Below are positions 63,944 through 64,000 of a stretch of 64,000 nt of DNA, in pieces. Under the pieces are notes generated by a model. It searched no databases. It saw only the letters and a program-made list of their open reading frames with translations, and was not told the DNA's origin. The DNA comes from SZUA-36 sp963753105 (lineage in GTDB: Bacteria; Pseudomonadota; Gammaproteobacteria; Xanthomonadales; SZUA-36), in the NCBI GenBank assembly GCA_963753105.1, contig CAVWBD010000001.1:62001-126000 (forward strand), written 5' to 3'. The number at the start of each line of letters is the position of its first letter. The stretch's first letter is position 1. The position numbers were made by a program, and so were the translations under genes.

Positions 63944-63957
63944 TTGACTTGTGTCAA
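63944..63957. promoter_or_regulatory. FNR/Anr box candidate upstream of hemN
   Basis: TTGACTTGTGTCAA is a perfect dyad TTGAC-N4-GTCAA that matches the FNR/Anr consensus TTGAT-N4-ATCAA except for one pair of bases. It is 247 bp before the hemN start, or belongs to a gene beyond the window edge. The 303 bases from 63698 to 64000 hold no other feature I can name. Confidence 0.55.
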
Positions 63958-64000
63958 TTTGTCGGCGCGTCATACGCGATAGATGAGCAGCCCTTTCACA

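Overview
The window reads as one chromosomal segment of a gammaproteobacterium, judged visually to be around 55-60% G+C. The evidence is the divergent rsmD/ftsY pair, the mutY-yggX overlap, a coaD-YfhL-type ferredoxin run, an FNR-type regulator next to hemN, a DUF454 protein and a B12-riboswitch-controlled TonB-dependent receptor. An oleABCD cluster, secreted amidohydrolases and peptidases, an IPTL-CTERM-like protein and many dispersed palindromes suggest a free-living, probably aquatic or sediment relative of Xanthomonadales, Woeseiales or Chromatiales. No species can be named from the sequence.

Layout. 1-5000: a partial phosphopantetheinyl-transferase-like gene and the oleABCD long-chain olefin operon. 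5200-15500: an IPTL-CTERM protein, a kinase-like protein, a tandem pair of secreted amidohydrolases, a CoA-transferase/M20 peptidase pair, gamma-glutamyltranspeptidase, ferredoxin and coaD. 15500-19100: rsmD, ftsY, mutY, yggX and tRNA-Phe. 19077-26393: a compact A+T-rich integrative island in the 3' end of tRNA-Phe, bounded by 45-bp direct repeats. 26600-31800: copper-handling genes (SCO, PCu(A)C), an SGNH hydrolase, an SRPBCC protein, a RAYT transposase relic, an HTH protein and an alpha/beta hydrolase. 31950-37000: pgl-zwf and ppc. 37100-48400: a large secreted metalloprotease and its partner, a DRG-like GTPase, a POT transporter, two thioredoxin-fold proteins and an M48 protease. 48500-51660: a four-gene sulfotransferase/aryl-sulfotransferase operon. 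51680-57400: an M28 peptidase, TauE permease, ECF sigma/anti-sigma operon, a MITE and eda. 57500-64000: cobalamin riboswitch plus receptor, carbonic anhydrase, a 2-hydroxyacid dehydrogenase, FNR and hemN.

The most interesting region is the island. After int, an excisionase-like gene, an HUH Rep-like gene and a small protein, its only cargo is two adjoining genes. The first encodes a P-loop ATPase with a winged-helix-like end. The second encodes a second P-loop ATPase with a winged helix and about eleven 40-residue TPR repeats. This looks like a STAND-type two-ATPase module, possibly antiviral, on a satellite-sized element. Function is inference.

A caution applies throughout. Many genes, including normally essential coaD and ftsY, are broken by single-base indels, mostly apparent extra bases, and one M20 peptidase gene carries a noisy internal duplication. 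These are best read as residual sequencing or assembly error. I give such genes their full span and mark where the frame changes.
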